Source of the DNA: Trichosporon coremiiforme
Taxonomy: Eukaryota; Basidiomycota; Tremellomycetes; Trichosporonales; Trichosporonaceae
Length of the DNA stretch: 64,000 bases
Direction of reading: 5' to 3'
NCBI GenBank assembly: GCA_039545355.1
Contig: BCJJ01000003.1
Coordinates: forward strand, 1,695,092-1,759,091
Under the pieces are notes generated by a model that saw only the letters and a program-made list of their open reading frames with translations, did no database searches and had not been told where the DNA came from. Below, in pieces: positions 11,478 to 22,412 of this stretch. The position numbers and the translations under genes are program-made. Position 1 is the stretch's first letter. Each line of letters begins with the position of its first letter.

Positions 11478-11939
11478 CTGGGTGTGTGTGCCTCATTCCC
11501 AACTGCTCTGCGGACGACTCGTCGGCCTCGCATGCCGCACTCTGTCACAGCAACGGCCATCGCATCGTCTCTTCCGCTCACTCTCTTGCCAACACGACAA
11601 CACCGACAGCGCGACAAGATCGCAGAGACGACACGAAACCAGCTATCCCGGTTCCAGCACTTGCCCCGTCCGCACCCCCTCCCAAGCCCGTGACGCTTTT
11701 GTCTCATCTCCCACTTTCAGTTCCGGTCTCGGGCGCCTGCGGGGTCCATTGTCCCTGTCCAACCATTGAGATCCACTCCCGCCCTTCTCCCCCTCGTCTC
11801 CACCACAATATTCTTCCTAGCATACGACTATTCCACCATTGCTCACCACCACCGCCCTCAACACCAAGCGCTGCGTTCTCACCACTAGAACGCTCCGTCC
11901 AGCACGTTTCTGTGAAGCCCACTCTTCAGCTCGCCCTTC

Positions 11940-11957
11940 ATGCTCGGGTCCACGTGA
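11940..11957 (+). promoter_or_regulatory. Short upstream ORF (5 codons) in RhoGAP leader
   Basis: ATG at 11940 followed by five codons (MLGST) and TGA. It is the first ATG after more than 400 nt without one. It is not in frame with the RhoGAP start. It may damp translation if the transcript starts upstream; the transcription start is not known. Confidence 0.4.
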
Positions 11958-12111
11958 AAACCTCACAACTCTTGGGTGTTAGCTTGAATCGGCTCACCGG
12001 CTTTTAGCGCGGCTCTACAATCAATCACTGTCACACACCTCCTTCCTAACGCACATCTTTCCGCCCTCGAGCGTTTACAGCATCGCTTCATTACATAGCA
12101 CCGAGAGGTCA

Positions 12112-12132
12112 ATGGCACCAGCGCGGCTCTGA
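12112..12132 (+). promoter_or_regulatory. Short upstream ORF (6 codons) in RhoGAP leader
   Basis: ATG at 12112, six codons (MAPARL), TGA at 12130-12132. It is the only other ATG in the last 300 nt before the RhoGAP ATG at 12253. Two mini-uORFs in an otherwise ATG-free leader suggest translational control, as inference. Confidence 0.45.
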
Positions 12133-12252
12133 GCACCCAGTTTCTCGGCGCTGTCGATACCCTACCTGTCGCCGCTGTGACCTCTTGCGCTCGGCCCTCC
12201 TCTCAAACCTTCCCATTACTACCTCCCCATCCCCTTCCGCCGGGTGCCCACC

Positions 12253-15020
12253 ATGTCCGAGACTATCCAGCGACCAGCGAGCCGACCGCTGTCTGAGATC
12301 TCGGAGAACGAGGACCGCCGACGGGTCAGTGCACGCATCTCCAGCTACAGCTCCACCCTTAGCCTTAAGGGTGCCGATTTGGTCTCACGGCCAGCTAGCG
12401 AGACGCGAGACGACACCAAGCGGGTGAGCGTTCCAGTTCACACCATCACCCTCAACCTGGCCGACTACTCTCCGAGCCCAACGTCCAAGCCCTCGACACC
12501 GTTTACTGCCCCGCCCACCGTTTGCACGAGTCCGGTGTCGGCGTCAGGAACGACGTCCTCCGGTAAACGGAAGTCGATGGCGGATGAGCCCCCGCCTACC
12601 CTTGTCACGGCAGCCTCGTCGTCCATACCCTCAGATGAGACTCTGGAGACTCTAAATTCTGGGGCGGACGAAGAGTCGGTCATCGATCTGTCGTGAGTAC
12701 TGGTGCCACCAGCCAAGTAGTACCCCGCAAGACCTTCCGCTGACGCATGTTTCAGTGAAGCCTCAGAAAGCATTTCTCCGCTCCTCGCGTCTATGCGCGC
12801 AAACCTGCGTCCGACCGGGCAACAGCTGACTGGTGCGACTAACAGTGCCGATGACTCTACATCATCCACTTCTTCGCCTCGCTCATCGGTCGACCTTGGC
12901 CGACCGACCCCTCGAGCCAAGCCAAACTGGCTCAAGCGTGCCTCCATGGCCCCCGTCCTCCGAACCAAGTCTCGATCTCCAGCTCAGTCCCCTATCGATC
13001 TCGTACCCGAACCATCCTCTCCCCGGATGTCGACGCACCTCACAGGTTCGGCTCACGCGACTCCACCAGCACTACCTCCGCGTAAATTTCCCACAGGACC
13101 GCTCGACGAAACGCAGGCGCCTCCGCCCCAGCACCCTGGTCGACGGGACTCGATCTCGCACCACATCCCCAGCATCAGTGGAAAGAGCCGGTGGGGCTGG
13201 GGGGGTGGCCAGGGGTCCACGAACGGCGTGTCTCGCTCCTCCTCGACAAATAGCATTCTTAGCACGGCCTCTGCGGCGCACCAGCGACTGCCAGCATCTG
13301 CGCAGCGTGTGCTTGGGACCGCAAGCCATGCGGTTTCTCGTACCTGGATGCGTGCACGCGGCGTTGGTAGCAACATGAGCATCTCGACCGCGGCCGGTTC
13401 GCCCCACGGTCAGTACGACTGTGCTATCGCCAGCAGCCCACGGAGCCCTGGCCTCCTTATGCGGCAGTTGTCCCGCGATTCCGACTTTGCTCCTGCTAGC
13501 GAGCCTGCCTCCTGGACCGAGGGAGTTGTTCGACGATCTGCACGCTCAGGCCTTAAGCCCGGTAGAGTCTTTGGCCGCGAGCTGGAGATCGCTGGACGAT
13601 TATACGGTGTCATTGAATGCGACGCCGAGCGGTCAGGGGACAGCGAGTACGAGCGTCGACGAAGACTCTGTCTCCCGGCCATCGTCGTCCGATGCGTCGA
13701 ATACTGTGAGTAGCCCGTTTCTCATGCCGTGCTGACAGAGTAGTGGAACAGTGGGGACCAAAGGAAGAGGGCATTTTCCGAATCAGCGGCAGAAGCAGTC
13801 ATCTCGCCCGGTTGCGCAAGGAGTTTGACGCTGGTGCCGATCTTGACCTGTCTCTGTCTGAACCAAGCGACTTGGACCCCCATGCTGTCTCGGGCATCTT
13901 CAAGACGTACATTCGAGAACTCCCTTCGCCGATGCTCTCCAAGCACGTGGAGGACCTTTTGGACGACTATTTGAGCAAGGAGCAGGACACAGACAGACTT
14001 GCGCAAGTCTTGAAAGATCTGCCACCGGCACACTGGTTCCTGCTGGCGGACGTCATCATGCTTATCGACCTCATCCCGAAACACATGGACGTCAACAGGA
14101 TGAGCCACAACGCGCTCATGATCTCCCTCGGCCCGACGCTGTCGCTCAAGGGTGAACACATCGACCTCCTCTTACATCATCGCCACACAGTGTTCGCCGA
14201 GCCCCCCGAAGTCGCACCACGAGACATGGTGGACTTTGGCGACGAGGAGCAGTTACAGTTGACGCCTCAGTTCGATGATGCGCCTCTGCCTATCATGGAG
14301 CCCTTGGCACCTCCGGCGCCATCGCTCTCAAAGCGGCCGGCGCCCCGAGTGTCGAAGAAACCAAGCTTCTCCAACCTCCTTGGCGCGGCTCGATTCGGTT
14401 CTTCGTCGTCCGTGCGCCGAAGCCAGAGCGACCTGGGCGTCTCCCTGTCGACGTCCTCTGGTTCGCGCAACTCGCTGGCTGCCCCGCGCTCGAACACCTC
14501 TGGTCTCAAGATCTCCGCGCCCGTCGCCGTTCTAGCGTCCTCGCCGGCCACGAGCGAGTCGGGTTTGTCAAACATGTCGGCCGTCTCCAGCTTGCCGAGA
14601 TCACCAATGGTTAAGGCATCGGACACCCTGGAGGACACGCTCCCGCAACCGGGCACGGTCAAGGCCCGGTCGCGTGTGTACTCGACACCCATTGCCGACC
14701 GCTTCAAGCGCACAGATCCATACGAGGACCTGTTGGCACCCAAGGAAGCGAGCGACGGCGCCACTACGCCCATCTCGTCGTCGGCTTCGAGCATCGCATC
14801 CAGCTTTGGTGAGCTCGCTCCGCCCGTCAACCCGCTCTCGGGTCTGAAGCGCTCGCCTCCAATCTTCTTCCAGTCCGCCGTCGGAAGCAGCACTAAGAAT
14901 GCTCCTGTCCGCAACACGACCGCTGGCAAGAAGCGCAAGGACGAGGACGGATCCACCAAGGATGGCGCCCCAGGTGGCGCGAAGCGACTGAGCTCGGGCC
15001 CTAGTCTGTACGACGACTAG
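12253..15020 (+). CDS. Rho GTPase-activating protein (RhoGAP domain)
   Basis: Three exons: 12253-12692, 12756-13705 and 13744-15020, giving 888 residues. The first 400 residues are Ser/Pro/Thr-rich and disordered. The RhoGAP domain (about 420-620) reads FGRELEIA, LPAIVVRCVEYLEQWGPKEEGIFRISG, SGIFKTYIRELPSP, LLADVIMLIDL and NRMSHNALMISLGPTL. The arginine finger is the R of GIFRISG near residue 475, so the domain should be active on a Rho/Cdc42-type GTPase. The tail of about 270 residues is again Ser/Pro-rich. The second intron (38 nt, acceptor TAG) splits the conserved EYLEQW and is forced by the alignment. No BAR, PH or LIM domain is seen. The layout resembles fungal Sac7/Bag7-class GAPs acting on Rho1 in cell-wall control, though that assignment is tentative. 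The start ATG lies in a CCACC context. Confidence 0.92.
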
Positions 15021-15592
15021 GCCCATTGTTTCCCCACCCAGCAACCCCCACGCAATGCACGCCACAGCACTCACCCTTCCCCCATTGAAGCAACAAACCA
15101 TCTCACACAGCACCACCATTATCAGCCCGAACACAAAAGCACCATTTGTCACCCATTATAAGCTCTGAACCGCCCGTTCACTTGCATGTTCGTTCCCGCC
15201 CGTACTATATGTCTTGTGCCAATGTCCTTGTACAATGATTAGATACCACCGCACTCAAACCTTATGCACTAGATTCGGACTCTCTCCAAACTTTGCGAGC
15301 ACCAGGAACAAGGCTGCCGACGCTGCCGGCTCCTGAACTGATGTCTCCTGACGTGTCAGGTGCCCTCGTGCGCATATTCGTTTCGTTCGCTGCAGGACAC
15401 TGCGTGTTCTGTGTACTGTGCGTGCGTTGAACCTATTCATCCGGAACCACAGAACCCAATGTATGAAACGATGAAACCTGACAAACCTCTTCTGTACCTT
15501 CTGTACCTTCACGACTGCCGCTGTAACGTCTACAGAGTCGTGCTCCCTTTTCGCCCTGCTTCTGCTTCTAGTGTCTACGGCGGCACCACGCC
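15021..15592. other. Convergent intergenic region
   Basis: 572 nt between two convergent genes. AT-rich patches and CT-rich runs suit 3' untranslated regions and polyadenylation sites. No coding or RNA gene seen. Confidence 0.6.
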
Positions 15593-17521
15593 TCACTCGA
15601 CGGCCGCCCACTGCGATTCCAGCAGCTTGATCTGGCCCTTCACGTCGTACGCCTGCTCCTGCGGGCGCTTCTTAGGCACCTGGTGCTGGGACAGCATCTT
15701 CTTCCAGCTCGGGCGGCGGCGCTTGCCTGCTGCGTCTGCCTCGTCCTCCTCGGGAGCGGGGGAGGAACGGCGCTGCGGCGCCGGGACGGGCAGGCCGCAG
15801 TTGGCAGCGGCGACGACATACTTGGCCCCCTCCTGCGCTTGCTTCTGCATGTGATAGTTGAGGTACTCTGTCACAAAGATTGTGCGGAAGTACGTCTCGC
15901 GCCGGCGCCAGACGGCCGCCTGCAGGTCGTCCCAGCGCATCTTGCCCGCGACCACGAGGGACCACATCTTGCGCACGCGCGCCGAGTACAGCTCGCAGAT
16001 CAGGTACTCGTCGCCCTGCTCGTTGCGGGCTACGCGAGCAGCGCGGTGCGCGGGTAGGTTGAGCGAGGAGAATGTCGGGCGGGCAAACGCCTCGTGGCAT
16101 TCGAGGCACATGAAGACGCCGCAGTACTCGTACCCTTGGACGTCTTTCTTGAGCTTGCGGCCGGGACACAGCTCAAACGGCGGGATGTGCTCGTAAATCT
16201 GCACCGTGTCCATGAACAGGCTGAAACGGCGAGGCGAGCAGGCCGACTCGATCAGCTTGCAGAGGTACTTTTCCTGCTTGGGCGAGACAAAGCACAGGTC
16301 GCACTCGATGTCGGTCCGCGTTGCAGGGTCGAACTCGGAAGAAAACCCCATCGGGCTCAGGTAGCCGAGATAACACGACTCACACGCGTGCATGTTGCGC
16401 CCGGGCAGCTCGAACATTTGCCGGCGAGAGTGCGCGTACTTGCGGTTCTGGTCGAGGTGGACTGCCTTGACGACGCTCCACCAGGCGTCAAACGTGTCAA
16501 TCTTGCTGGTCAGGTAGCGCAGCGAGTTGACCGAGAGACTGCACAGCACCTTCTGATCCGGGGCAAGATGCGACAGGTCCTCGACCGCGAACTGTGCCTC
16601 GTGCTCGGTGTGGGCGAAAAAGTCGAGGTAGCACGTCTCGCAGATCTGGAACCCGTCAAGGGTGCGACCGGTTCCCGCGAGTTCGTAAAACGTCATGTGG
16701 CTGGGCGCAATGGGCTCTGCGACACAGTTCGGCAGCGACTGCCGCTTGTGCACCGCGAGGCCCCACTGTGCCCAGCTCGCAGCGTCCTCGTACACACGCT
16801 TAATGAATGGCTGGTTAAAGGTGCATACGTTGGGTGCCTTGGTGGGGCTCTCGGTGAAGCGGCGATCGAACCGAGACTCGGCGACCTCGTCCTCATAGCA
16901 TGCCTCGCACGTCTTGAACCCTTCGATGCCGCAGTCGTACCACTTAGTGGACGCCGACGGCGTGGAGCCCGGGCAGGGAGGAACCGTGGTGCGGGCGCGG
17001 ATGAACTCCTCGAGGTCGAGCAGGTCGCCAGCTGCGATGAAACGGCGTGCGTGCGGGGTTGAGAAGCGGCAAACCGAGGTCATAGCCTTCTTCATAAAGT
17101 GAGGCTCGAGCTCGGTGCCGCGCACGGTGGCCGCGAAGCAGCACTCGCACATCGACCACTTTGGGACGTCGGGAGAGTACGTGCTGAGGGTGTAGAAGAC
17201 ACCGTGCACTCTGGGGCCCTCAATGCCAAGGCAGGTTGACCGCGGGCCCGTGGGGTAAATCTCATGTTGACACAGGGCCCTCGATTCCCTCGTTTCCGAG
17301 TTGTCGCGAGTCATCGGCTGGGAGGAGAACGGCGTCGAACTTCTGGTAACGGGTTGCGAGTTTTCGGGAGAAGAGGAAGACGTCGAGACACGGCGCACAA
17401 CGTTGGATGACAAGCGGCGCAGGAATCCGGGTCGCGGGCTGGTAGCGCGGGATGGGCTGGTCGCAAGCCCAGTCGATGATGTATTGCCACCTTGATTAGA
17501 TACCGAGCCCGAAATAACCAT
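15593..17521 (-). CDS. Cysteine-rich five-module fungal protein, function unknown
   Basis: Single exon of 642 residues, ATG at 17521. After a Ser/Thr-rich basic N-terminus (1-80) the protein has five related modules of 80-92 residues, each centred on CxxC followed by F, Y or H: CECC (125), CEAC (205), CETC (294), CESC (380) and CLEC (472). Most modules also have an earlier CPG or WYDCG-type segment and a later lone Cys (150, 233, 327, 407/410, 421). This suggests repeated small zinc-binding units, although no ligand set is proven. From about 555 on it is basic with a Lys/Arg-rich KKMLS...PKKRPQ stretch. There is no signal peptide or membrane span. I recognise the GFxxCExCYxD pattern from uncharacterised fungal proteins but know no function. 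It is the only larger gene in the window without introns. Confidence 0.85.
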   Translation of the reverse strand: MVISGSVSNQGGNTSSTGLATSPSRATSPRPGFLRRLSSNVVRRVSTSSSSPENSQPVTRSSTPFSSQPMTRDNSETRESRALCQHEIYPTGPRSTCLGIEGPRVHGVFYTLSTYSPDVPKWSMCECCFAATVRGTELEPHFMKKAMTSVCRFSTPHARRFIAAGDLLDLEEFIRARTTVPPCPGSTPSASTKWYDCGIEGFKTCEACYEDEVAESRFDRRFTESPTKAPNVCTFNQPFIKRVYEDAASWAQWGLAVHKRQSLPNCVAEPIAPSHMTFYELAGTGRTLDGFQICETCYLDFFAHTEHEAQFAVEDLSHLAPDQKVLCSLSVNSLRYLTSKIDTFDAWWSVVKAVHLDQNRKYAHSRRQMFELPGRNMHACESCYLGYLSPMGFSSEFDPATRTDIECDLCFVSPKQEKYLCKLIESACSPRRFSLFMDTVQIYEHIPPFELCPGRKLKKDVQGYEYCGVFMCLECHEAFARPTFSSLNLPAHRAARVARNEQGDEYLICELYSARVRKMWSLVVAGKMRWDDLQAAVWRRRETYFRTIFVTEYLNYHMQKQAQEGAKYVVAAANCGLPVPAPQRRSSPAPEEDEADAAGKRRRPSWKKMLSQHQVPKKRPQEQAYDVKGQIKLLESQWAAVE

Positions 17522-20500
17522 GGCCGGTGGAGCACTCAGGTCCGGTCTCCGATTGTGGGCTGCTGTGGGAAGCCGCGCGGGGAATTACGTCGATTGCGGG
17601 TCTGGTGACCGTGTGCGTAGCGCTCAGCTGGCACGGTTCGAGCTAAATGTGTGCTGGATGAGTAAGAGATGGAAGGAGATGGAGATTGCGCAGAGGAAGC
17701 CAAAGCTCTTTCTGTTCATGTCGCGAGGAAGACATGGAGCGCGGTGGGGGAGCTGCGCGAAGGGTGGGGTGGGCGATCATAGCTCTGCGTCGGTGCCAGC
17801 GCGAGTCTGTGCAGCGCGCTCCCACGACTGGGAAACCCAGACGCTCGGGCAGCTTTGGCGTGCGTTGTTTCGTCTTCTCGTGCTTTGCGCAAGCTCGGGA
17901 TGATCGGTATTGCAATTCCTTAGCCCTCCCCCCTGTGCGCACTTCTTGCCCAGGAAGGCGCAACTCAACTACGCTCACGCTTCCCCATCCCACACTCCGA
18001 CCTCGGTGCCCGCGTAGCGAGATATGGTTGACCCGGACCGAGTAAGAGGGAGTTGACAATGCCAAGACGAGGGCCAGACAAGCGCCCACTTGGCGCTGGT
18101 CGCGGGGGCAGGCAACCTCTGCTGGTATGCGGAGCAGATATGCACCATTCTGTTCATTACATCCGGGTCCACTGGTGGCATTGGGTGGGCCAGACCGCGA
18201 CAGGCCTTCCCCAGCAGGCGCAGCACCCGGCGAACGCGACGCCAAGGAATCCAGGTAACATACCGCCTTGCAGCTATGAGATCGCCCACAATTTACACTG
18301 CTTGAGTGCAGTGCACAGGCCGATTGCGCGGATTGCGACGAGCCAATCGGTTACTAGGCATGCCGGTTCATTGGCTGGCCGGCTGCGAGGAGTCCCTGAT
18401 GACGCTGCGAGTAACCGAACCGCCGGCAGAGAGCGGAAAATCATTCCCCACACGGGTCTGTCGTCGAATCGCGTTTGCCAAAGGGTGAATCCTGGATCCC
18501 AGAGTACTTATCGTGTCGCCCGCGACATCTTGGCACTAGTCTCGCGTGACAATCAGCTATCGCTACGCTGCAAGATAGGATGTGCAAGATAGGAGATTCC
18601 CTGCACCTGCTATTGTGTAGCCTCGGGTGCGCGAAACACGCACTACACGCGAGGCATCTACGCAAGGGCCAGAGGGCGAAGCGGACGCCACGGCACCGCT
18701 GAGCATTGAAACTCGCGGTCCAAGCCACACGGAGCTCCCGTGCCGTCGCCTGTGGCCCCAGGTTCCCCATCCGGCCCCAGGTTCTGGCAGGTCAGCTGAC
18801 CTATTTGCATGTCCTCTTGGAGGCTTGGAGTCTTGGCGGGTCGTCTTGTGCATGCGGGTGGTTCGTAGCGATCCGGCGAAGGTCGCAGCCATCCGCGAAC
18901 GGGTGCGCAGTGCATTGCACGAATGTTGGCTCACCCAACCTTAACTCGGCTGACGCGCAGACACGGGTCAGTTTTCTGTCTGTTGGGGACAGTGTGTCAC
19001 CAACTCCGGCTCGGGCGAAGAACACGGGTGTCGATCACTGCAGCGTCGTGCTGCTACTGCCGTGCTGAGTGTGAATGAGCGACTCCGGATGTCCGTTGGC
19101 GGGATAGGCGGACTAGGCGTCCGCTTGCGCAATGATGACTGCTGGGTGTCGTAACGGATCAGAGATCCCACGTACGATGTAAATCGCTGATAACATTCAG
19201 GGCAGATCCCTGTCTCATCCGACACTGGTGCATGTGATTGCTTCCGGCGCTAGCGACACTAGCAATGGAGCGATCCTTCTTGTGCGACGGTGGTGTCCTA
19301 GAGTCTCCTTCGCATGGCACTGGTGTAGTGGGCTGCCTCCGACTGTGCGGCGGGCGTTAGCGTCTTTTGGTTCGGCTTGTAAGAGGTCACTGTCTGACTC
19401 CAGGTTTAGCTGGATGAGAACTAGTGGAGCGTCGCGCAGATGCGCTGCCGACGCTGACTTGTCGTACCTTGAGAGGCACAGCGTCGAGGCTTCCATCTGC
19501 TCACAGCTCTATCAGCTGATATCTCAGGACAGCCCCCCTGGATATCGTGTTCATTCTTTTGGCGCAGCATGATTCTGATATCCCCGCCATGACAGATATC
19601 GCCGCAAGGACTATGGTTTTGAAGACCGCCATCTCGGACATGAACACGGGGCAGTTGCGACCCTGCTGCAAAACGCCATCTCACCGTGGGTTCTCCGGCG
19701 CCGCAGACAGACGTCCCATCAGTGCGTGTTGTGGAAGTAGCAGTTCTGTATAACTTCTAATAAACGGTTACGTAGAATGAGAGCTTGAGATACACGGCTT
19801 CGTACACTGGGAGAGCAGACCAACTGCAGTACGCTTCGTAGCACTCAAACCACAGCCGAGTAGCTGATCAGGTCGTTGGCGCCTTTACTGTCACACTGCG
19901 ATCATCGTTCACGTGGCAGTGTACATTGCTGGCCGCGCAGCCACGGCAAGCGGTCCACAACATCTTCGCGAAAAGAAACGGCGGCCGGGAGCGCGTGTCC
20001 CGTGCGGCAACTCTTTCTCCAGGGCATTATCTGATGGTGTAACATGGTCACTTGGTGTGCTCTGGCCGGCCGAGATTATTCGCCAGCAGTGTACGACCTG
20101 GGCACTGTGTCACATGTATGCTCATGATCGGAGAGAAACTGGCATCCGGGACAGACCTTGGCGTTGCAACAGTGCCGTACGTCAACTGGTATCGGTGCTG
20201 GCAGTTGCAATGCATGCCCAGCAGAGCAATCACTGCTGTAGCAAGTGCCAACACTAGTACAAACTAACCAGTACATTCCGCAAAAGTCGTACTAAGAGTT
20301 CCAAGCGGCCAGCAGTTGCGTGACTCTGCATGCATAGCGCACAGGGACTGGTAATCGACAGTCATCGACCGAACTGTATAGGCTAGAAGTGCCACAGAGA
20401 TACCGCGCCCCAGCTCTGCGCCCTCGACATGCCAGACACTGCGCCCGCGCTAGCGCACCTCGTGCCCAACATCCGAGACATCGATCGCCCTAGGCAAAAG

Positions 20501-20570
20501 ATCGACCGCCTCACTCCACCCGATCATCTCTTCACGAGACGGAAAAAGATGATCTTTCTCGATCTCTTGC
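17522..20570. other. Gene-poor stretch upstream of the cysteine-rich gene
   Basis: 3 kb with no supported protein gene. The first 190 nt next to 17521 have no minus-strand ATG and would be leader of the cysteine-rich gene. Frames of up to 200 codons (for example 17643-18245 minus) have no domain sense. No transposase, terminal repeat or second tRNA was found by eye. Confidence 0.55.
20541..20546 (-). terminator. Pol III oligo-T terminator of tRNA-Thr
   Basis: On the minus strand a TTTTT run begins about 25 nt after the tRNA 3' end, as expected for RNA polymerase III termination. Confidence 0.6.
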
Positions 20571-20680
20571 TGCCCACTAACGGGATTGAACCGTTGACCT
20601 TTCCTTTGACACGTGTGCTTCCGTAAGCAAGTTGCTTACGTAATTACGAGAGGAACGCACTGCCACTGTGCTAAGCGGGC
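20571..20680 (-). tRNA. tRNA-Thr(CGU) with a 38-nt intron
   Basis: Read on the minus strand from 20680. The acceptor strand GCCCGCT pairs with AGTGGGC (one G-T), the D stem is GCAC/GTGC, the anticodon stem TTCCT pairs with AGGAA, the loop is CT-CGT-AA, and the T arm is AACGG-TTCAATC-CCGTT, followed by discriminator A. Anticodon CGU reads ACG threonine codons. The intron (20607-20644) interrupts after position 37, the standard nuclear site. It contains a 7-bp perfect hairpin, CGTAAGC/GCTTACG. The A box (TAGCACAGTGG) and B box (GGTTCAATCC) are internal. CCA is not encoded, as usual for eukaryotes. It lies isolated in a gene-poor region. Confidence 0.93.
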
Positions 20681-21604
20681 GGGCCCCTTAACCGTCCAGA
20701 CGGCGAAGGTGGGATGCAAGACGGAGTTGGTAGCTGAATATATCGGTTTTCGCGGAGGTGCAAAAAATTACGTAACCTCATACTGGCCGAGCCTATGAGG
20801 TGAGCTAATGACATGAGCCGAAGAAGTGAGACAGGCGTGCCCGCCGATCCCAGTGCTTTCGCACTATCGCAGTGCTACACTCGGACGGAGCTGGACTGAG
20901 ATCTCCAACTGCACCCGGTTGTAGATTCAGGAGAACACTGAGAAGGTTGCAGTTCCAGCTTCCCCCCTCAGCCATTCCTATGCGACGTCCCCGTCAGCTC
21001 CCGTTCCCAATCGCAGCCTTAGATAACGGATATACCGTCGTGATTCTGGAGGCACCGAGTCTGGAGGCACTCGCCACAATGAGGGGTACATGGCGCGATG
21101 TCGAGCAAGACGCTCCAACACTGACGACCTCGGAGGCTCGAGCGTGATGTCAGACCCGGCAGAGCCGGACTTGACGGAAGGTCTGGAATACGGTTTCCAG
21201 AAACGATTCGCGACATGGTTACCAAAATGAACTCTGAAGTGCAAGTTACCAGCCGCCCGGGGCGTTTGTGCTCCACACAAGCCACACATGTGGATCGGTG
21301 TCGGTGCAGCGTCGGCAAGGGACCAAACCCAGCGGGCAGCGGACATTGCGGGTCTCGCGAGCAGTCGAGAGTGGAGGGGCTGACGCGGTGACACAACTGC
21401 GGGGTCCCCATGTTTGTCCGTCTGGAATAAGGTGATTGCGTGCTAGCACGGTGTCGAAAAGTCATGTCTCCACCACCCTGCCCAGCCCTCCCCCGCCTGT
21501 GGTGCTCGCTGCCATGCATGAGAGGCCGACGCAATAATAGCCTCGAGCACTAGTCTGAGGTTGTCCATTCCCTCCCCCCGCATTACCCCTTCAGCACTAA
21601 AATT
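20681..21604. other. Intergenic region between tRNA-Thr and MET14
   Basis: Contains 5' flanking sequence of the tRNA and the promoter and leader of the APS kinase gene. Reading frames of up to 171 codons on the minus strand are not gene-like. The last 60 nt before the MET14 ATG are pyrimidine-rich. Confidence 0.55.
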
Positions 21605-22412
21605 ATGACGGCCACCAAGGCGACCAACATCACCTTCCACCCCGGCGCGGTGACGCAGGACGAGCGCGCCCAGCTCCTCGGCCAGCAAGGCGCCACGGTC
21701 TGGTTCACTGGACTCTCGGCTTCGGGCAAGAGCACGATCGCGACCGCCCTCGAGCAGGCGCTGCTTAACAAGAAGCTCCACTCGTTCCGCCTCGACGGCG
21801 ACAACGTCCGCTTCGGCCTGAACAAGGACCTCGGCTTCGACCCCGCGTCCCGTGTTGAGAACGTGAGTTTCATCCCCCGAAGGCGCCGACAGGCGCCGGA
21901 GGGCCATGCAGGTGCTCCGCTGCGCTGTCCTCTCCGTGCCCGAGCTGCGAGCGAAAGGGTAACGGAGAGCGCTGAGAGATAGCCGGTAGCGAAGACGTCA
22001 CGCAGACGGGACGCGGGCCGCCCGACGCAACCGCTAACGTCAGATCCGTCGTATCGGCGAAGTCTCCCTCCTCTTCGCCTCTTCGTGCTCCCTCGCCCTG
22101 ACGGCCTTCATCTCGCCGTACATTGCGGACCGCGAGCTTGCGCGCGAGCTGCACGCCAAGCACAACCCTCCCCTTCCCTTCATCGAGGTCTTCGTCGACG
22201 CCCCCATCTCGGTCGTCGAGCAGCGCGACCCCAAGGGCTTGTACAAGAAGGCGCGCGCGGGCGAGATCAAGGAGTTCACCGGCATCAGCGCGCCATACGA
22301 GGCCCCCGAGAACCCCGAGATCCACATCAAGACGGACGAGGTCGACGTCACCCAGGCCGTCGAGAAGGTCATTGCGTACCTTGAGGAGAAGGGCATCATC
22401 CCCGCCCAGTAG
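21605..22412 (+). CDS. MET14: Adenylyl-sulfate (APS) kinase
   Basis: Two exons, 21605-21862 and 22044-22412, 208 residues, the normal family length. The enzyme phosphorylates adenosine 5'-phosphosulfate with ATP to PAPS, the second step of sulfate assimilation, in the cytosol. Visible motifs are the Walker A loop GLSASGKST (about 37-45), [28 protein letters not shown] across the splice junction, [27 protein letters not shown] and [16 protein letters not shown]. Codons are almost all C- or G-ending, as in highly expressed fungal genes. The intron is 181 nt, far longer than most introns here. There is no ATP sulfurylase fusion. Confidence 0.97.

Larger units (their letters stand above)
8420..12252. 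other. Gene-poor stretch and RhoGAP leader
   Basis: 3.8 kb without a convincing protein gene on either strand. Open frames reach 187 codons but read as Arg/Ser/Cys-rich shadow sequence without domains, and neither strand gave a spliced chain I recognise. About 10885-10996 is low-complexity with CCCTG-like words. A perfect six-copy 7-mer lies at 11436-11477. From about 11480 the plus strand turns pyrimidine-rich and very poor in ATG, consistent with a long 5' leader of the RhoGAP gene. Fast-evolving genes or non-coding RNAs are possible and would need RNA data to see. Confidence 0.55.

Noticed and set aside
11468..12007. 179-codon plus-strand frame before RhoGAP
   Set aside because: Lies in the pyrimidine-rich leader, made of Pro/Ser/His runs that follow from CT-rich sequence; more likely untranslated leader.
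17643..18245. 200-codon minus-strand frame upstream of the cysteine-rich gene
   Set aside because: No domain; composition is shadow-like; overlaps expected promoter.
9806..19520. Shared CAGCTCTATCAG word as a transposon relic
   Set aside because: Only about 12-14 nt match and the flanks differ; too short to claim a repeat family.
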